Source: Prorocentrum cordatum
Lineage: Eukaryota; Sar; Dinophyceae; Prorocentrales; Prorocentraceae
Length of the DNA: 64,000 nt
NCBI GenBank assembly: GCA_963575745.1
Contig: CAUYUJ010011170.1
Location: 1 to 64,000 of the forward strand
Direction: 5' to 3'
The notes beneath the pieces are model-generated. The model worked only from the letters and a program-made list of their open reading frames with translations, ran no database searches and was not told the DNA's origin. Position numbers and translations under genes: made by a program. Below are positions 62,087-64,000 of this stretch, piece after piece; positions within the stretch are counted from its first letter, which is position 1, and every line of letters starts with the position of its first letter.

Positions 62087-63999
62087 ATGCGTCCTGGCAC
62101 AATAGGTCCCCTTATGCGCCGTGGGTGCAGGGTGGGAAAGGATCGGGCAGAGCCAGAGGAAACGGAAAAGGACAAGGACCCGATCAGATGCTCGACTTCC
62201 CGCCCTTGCCAAACATGTCAGGATGGCGGGGTAATCGTCGAGGGCGGCCCATGGTCGAATCCAGAAACTGTGGCAAACAGACTCTTCCAGGACCGCCTCA
62301 AGTCGAAGAATTGGACTTGTGAGTGCGGTTGCTTCTGTGATGATCATGATGCGGTTTCTCCTCTACGCAACAAGTGGAGCTCGGGGCCGCCAGCTGCCGT
62401 CAGAGAGTCCCCCGAAGATCAGATCAGGAAGCTTGCCCTCCTGCTCCCCTCCAAACCTCAGATGGCTGGTCAGGGGCTCCTCAAGGCCTTGGATGGGCCA
62501 GCCCCCAATCCCCCGCTTCAGCCAGGGCAGGGTCTGCAGCAGGCTTCGGCTCGAGTCAGTCGCGCCAAAAAGCAACTTGAGAAGGCCAAGGCAACGTGGA
62601 TCCGCAATAAGAAGGAGCTCGAGAGGGCAGAGCAGGACCTCTCCGAGGCAACGCAGGAAGTGCAGCGCGCCGAGAAGGATGAGATCGCGGCGGCCCAGCA
62701 GTACCTGCCGCATGCGTTGCCCGCCAAGAAGGCAGCCTCGGTGGACGCGCAGCAGATCCTGGACGGAAAGTTCGAGCTGGAGATCAATTTCGAGTCGCAG
62801 TTGGAGGGCCTCGAGGCGCAGGGGGAGGGCCGCAAGCTGCTCGACGGGGCCAAGAAACAGTTGCAGCAGGCACTCTCGGAGGCGGTTCAGCAGTCGCACG
62901 GGGCCCTGCAGTCGAAGTTGGGTGAGCACAAGAAGCAGTTGGCAGAAGTCATGGACAGGGCGAAGAAGAAGATGAAGGTGCCAGAGACCGCACCAGCAGG
63001 TGAGGCCGCCGGTTCAGGAGGCGGGGCTTCAGCACCAGGGGCGGCCCGAGCTCCAGACCCACAGGACAGACAGGGCGCTGCTCCCCAGCCAGCGGCAGTG
63101 GCGGGCAGCGGCGCTCTGGACCCACAGCAGGCCCGCCTCGAGCAAGAGGTCGAAGGTCTGGCGGGATGCTTTCGTGCCAGTGGGAAAGGTCTGGGGGGGG
63201 GGTCGAGCTCCTGATGCTGGGGCCCAAGACGCGAAGAGTCCCTACATGCGTAATCTCTCTGGATGGGGCTTTCCTGCGAAGGGGCTGCTGAAGGAGGGGG
63301 TCCACGATATCCTCATATTTCCAGAACTACATCTCCTGCCAGAAGAGTGCCATGAGGTTCTACATGAGAGGGGCAGGTGTGGCTACCAGGCGCTAGCGGC
63401 GCCATCGCATGCAGGCAATGGTGCGAAGCGTGCAGCAGGCATCTCGGCAGGAGTCTTGAAGCGCTACAAGTTCCAGTTATTCAGGCACCTGGCCAACGAG
63501 CCCGTCCAGCAGATGGGCCTCCGTATGTTGGACGAGCCAGAGACCGCCAAGCAGAAGGGCCTGGACTTCAAGGGCCTAGTCGCTTTCCAGTTGAAGGTCG
63601 GGGGTCAGGCGATCACCACTTTGGGAGTATATCTCACTGCAGGCATAGGGTTGACAGGCTCTAATATTGACAAGTTGATTCAGATGGGGCAGCTGATCCA
63701 GAGCATCCGCACGCCTTGGTTGGCCATAGGAGACTACAACGCAGAGCCGCAAGAACTTGTGATGGCTGGCTGGTCCACGCTGGTAGACGGCATCATTCGC
63801 ACAGCTGTTGGTTCCGATTGCACTTGCACATTGGGAAAGAGAAGGTTGATCGATTTCATGGTCCACTCGCCGTCTATGACCAGAATTATTGATTCATTTG
63901 TTGTGGACGACACAGCCTGCCATGAAAGGGGGCAGAGCACATTTTGGGTTGCAGCTCAAGTTGAAGCCGAAGCTGGAGCAAGCAACTCGCTGGGTATTG
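62087..63999 (+). CDS. Retroelement protein: Cys-rich, coiled coil, EEP endonuclease; one frameshift; 3' partial
   Basis: First ATG after an in-frame TGA at 62069-62071. Residues 35-84 hold seven Cys (CSTSRPCQTC and WTCECGCFC), a likely nucleic-acid-binding segment. Residues about 151-260 form a charged heptad-like coiled coil (for example AKKQLEKAKATWIRNKKELE), then Gly/Ala/Pro-rich linker. The frame ends at TGA 63212-63214 just after a run of ten G (63193-63202). One base less there would lead straight into the next frame, which carries EEP-like motifs: N in YMRNLSGWG (63243 on), E in FPELHL (63318), GDYN (63729), IDF (63849) and a His in DTACHERG (63921). Together these fit the catalytic Asn, Glu, Asp-x-Asn, Asp and His of EEP nucleases that nick target DNA. 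The frameshift may be real decay or a homopolymer read error. Confidence 0.65.
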
Positions 64000-64000
64000 C

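Larger units (their letters stand above)
61887..63999 (+). mobile_element. SL-headed LINE-like retroelement, cut by window end
   Basis: Order: SL relict (61887), 5' leader with open but unassigned frames, Cys-rich plus coiled-coil region (62087-63211), EEP endonuclease-like region (63213-63999, continues past the window). Endonuclease before a putative reverse transcriptase is the LINE (non-LTR) arrangement; the reverse transcriptase would lie beyond the window and is not seen. The 5' boundary is defined by the SL. Confidence 0.65.

Overview
This window reads as nuclear DNA of a dinoflagellate. The decisive evidence is an exact copy of the 22-nt dinoflagellate spliced-leader (SL) sequence at 61887-61908, with no SL-RNA intron after it, plus two decayed tandem SL copies on the minus strand at 57644-57692. 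GC-rich DNA, very long simple-sequence arrays and broken multi-copy retroposed genes fit a large dinoflagellate genome. Prorocentrum or Polarella would be my guess at genus level, but this is inference. No bacterial operons, CRISPR arrays, rRNA genes or convincing tRNA genes were seen.

Only the last 5 kb contains extended, convincing protein-coding sequence. On the minus strand (61897 to 59130) lies a multi-frameshift remnant of a long protein gene. On the plus strand (61887 to the window end) lies a LINE-like retroelement: SL relict, 5' leader, Cys-rich and coiled-coil region, then an endonuclease/exonuclease/phosphatase (EEP) domain, separated by one apparent frameshift in a G10 run. The two meet head to head at the SL. 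Small protein-like islands elsewhere (near 1058, 6593, 10714, 12668, 13260, 22100, 27985, 42206-43290, 50741-51105) are weak and none gives a complete gene.

About 0-13 kb, 18-34 kb and 45.4 kb are a patchwork of short dispersed elements of about 150-260 bp, named here A to P. Several have terminal inverted repeats (TIRs) and behave like non-autonomous DNA transposons (MITEs). Element E has two copies, each with a perfect 5-bp target duplication. Element P has a 5-bp duplication. Element F lies between TA dinucleotides. Element K sits in a site whose empty version is preserved 430 bp away. Elements A, B, C, D and L recur without clear target duplications.

The rest is arrays: CCT/AGG tracts at about 17 places; pentamer, hexamer and GAT arrays at 2.2-4.2 kb; a 1.48-kb higher-order repeat at 14.0-17.9 kb with related cassettes at 35.5 and 44.3 kb; a 152-bp satellite at 36.8-37.5 kb; 1.1 kb of TAG triplets at 38.4 kb and 3.6 kb of ACT triplets at 46.5-50.2 kb; a 90-bp satellite at 40.6-41.7 kb repeated in inverted orientation at 56.4-57.2 kb; and a 73-bp satellite followed by 1.35 kb of GAGGCT-type repeats at 51.5-53.3 kb. 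Long open frames inside these arrays are mostly by-products of low complexity. No set of genes acting together as a pathway can be supported here; the functional story is transposition, retroposition of trans-spliced mRNA, and repeat expansion.
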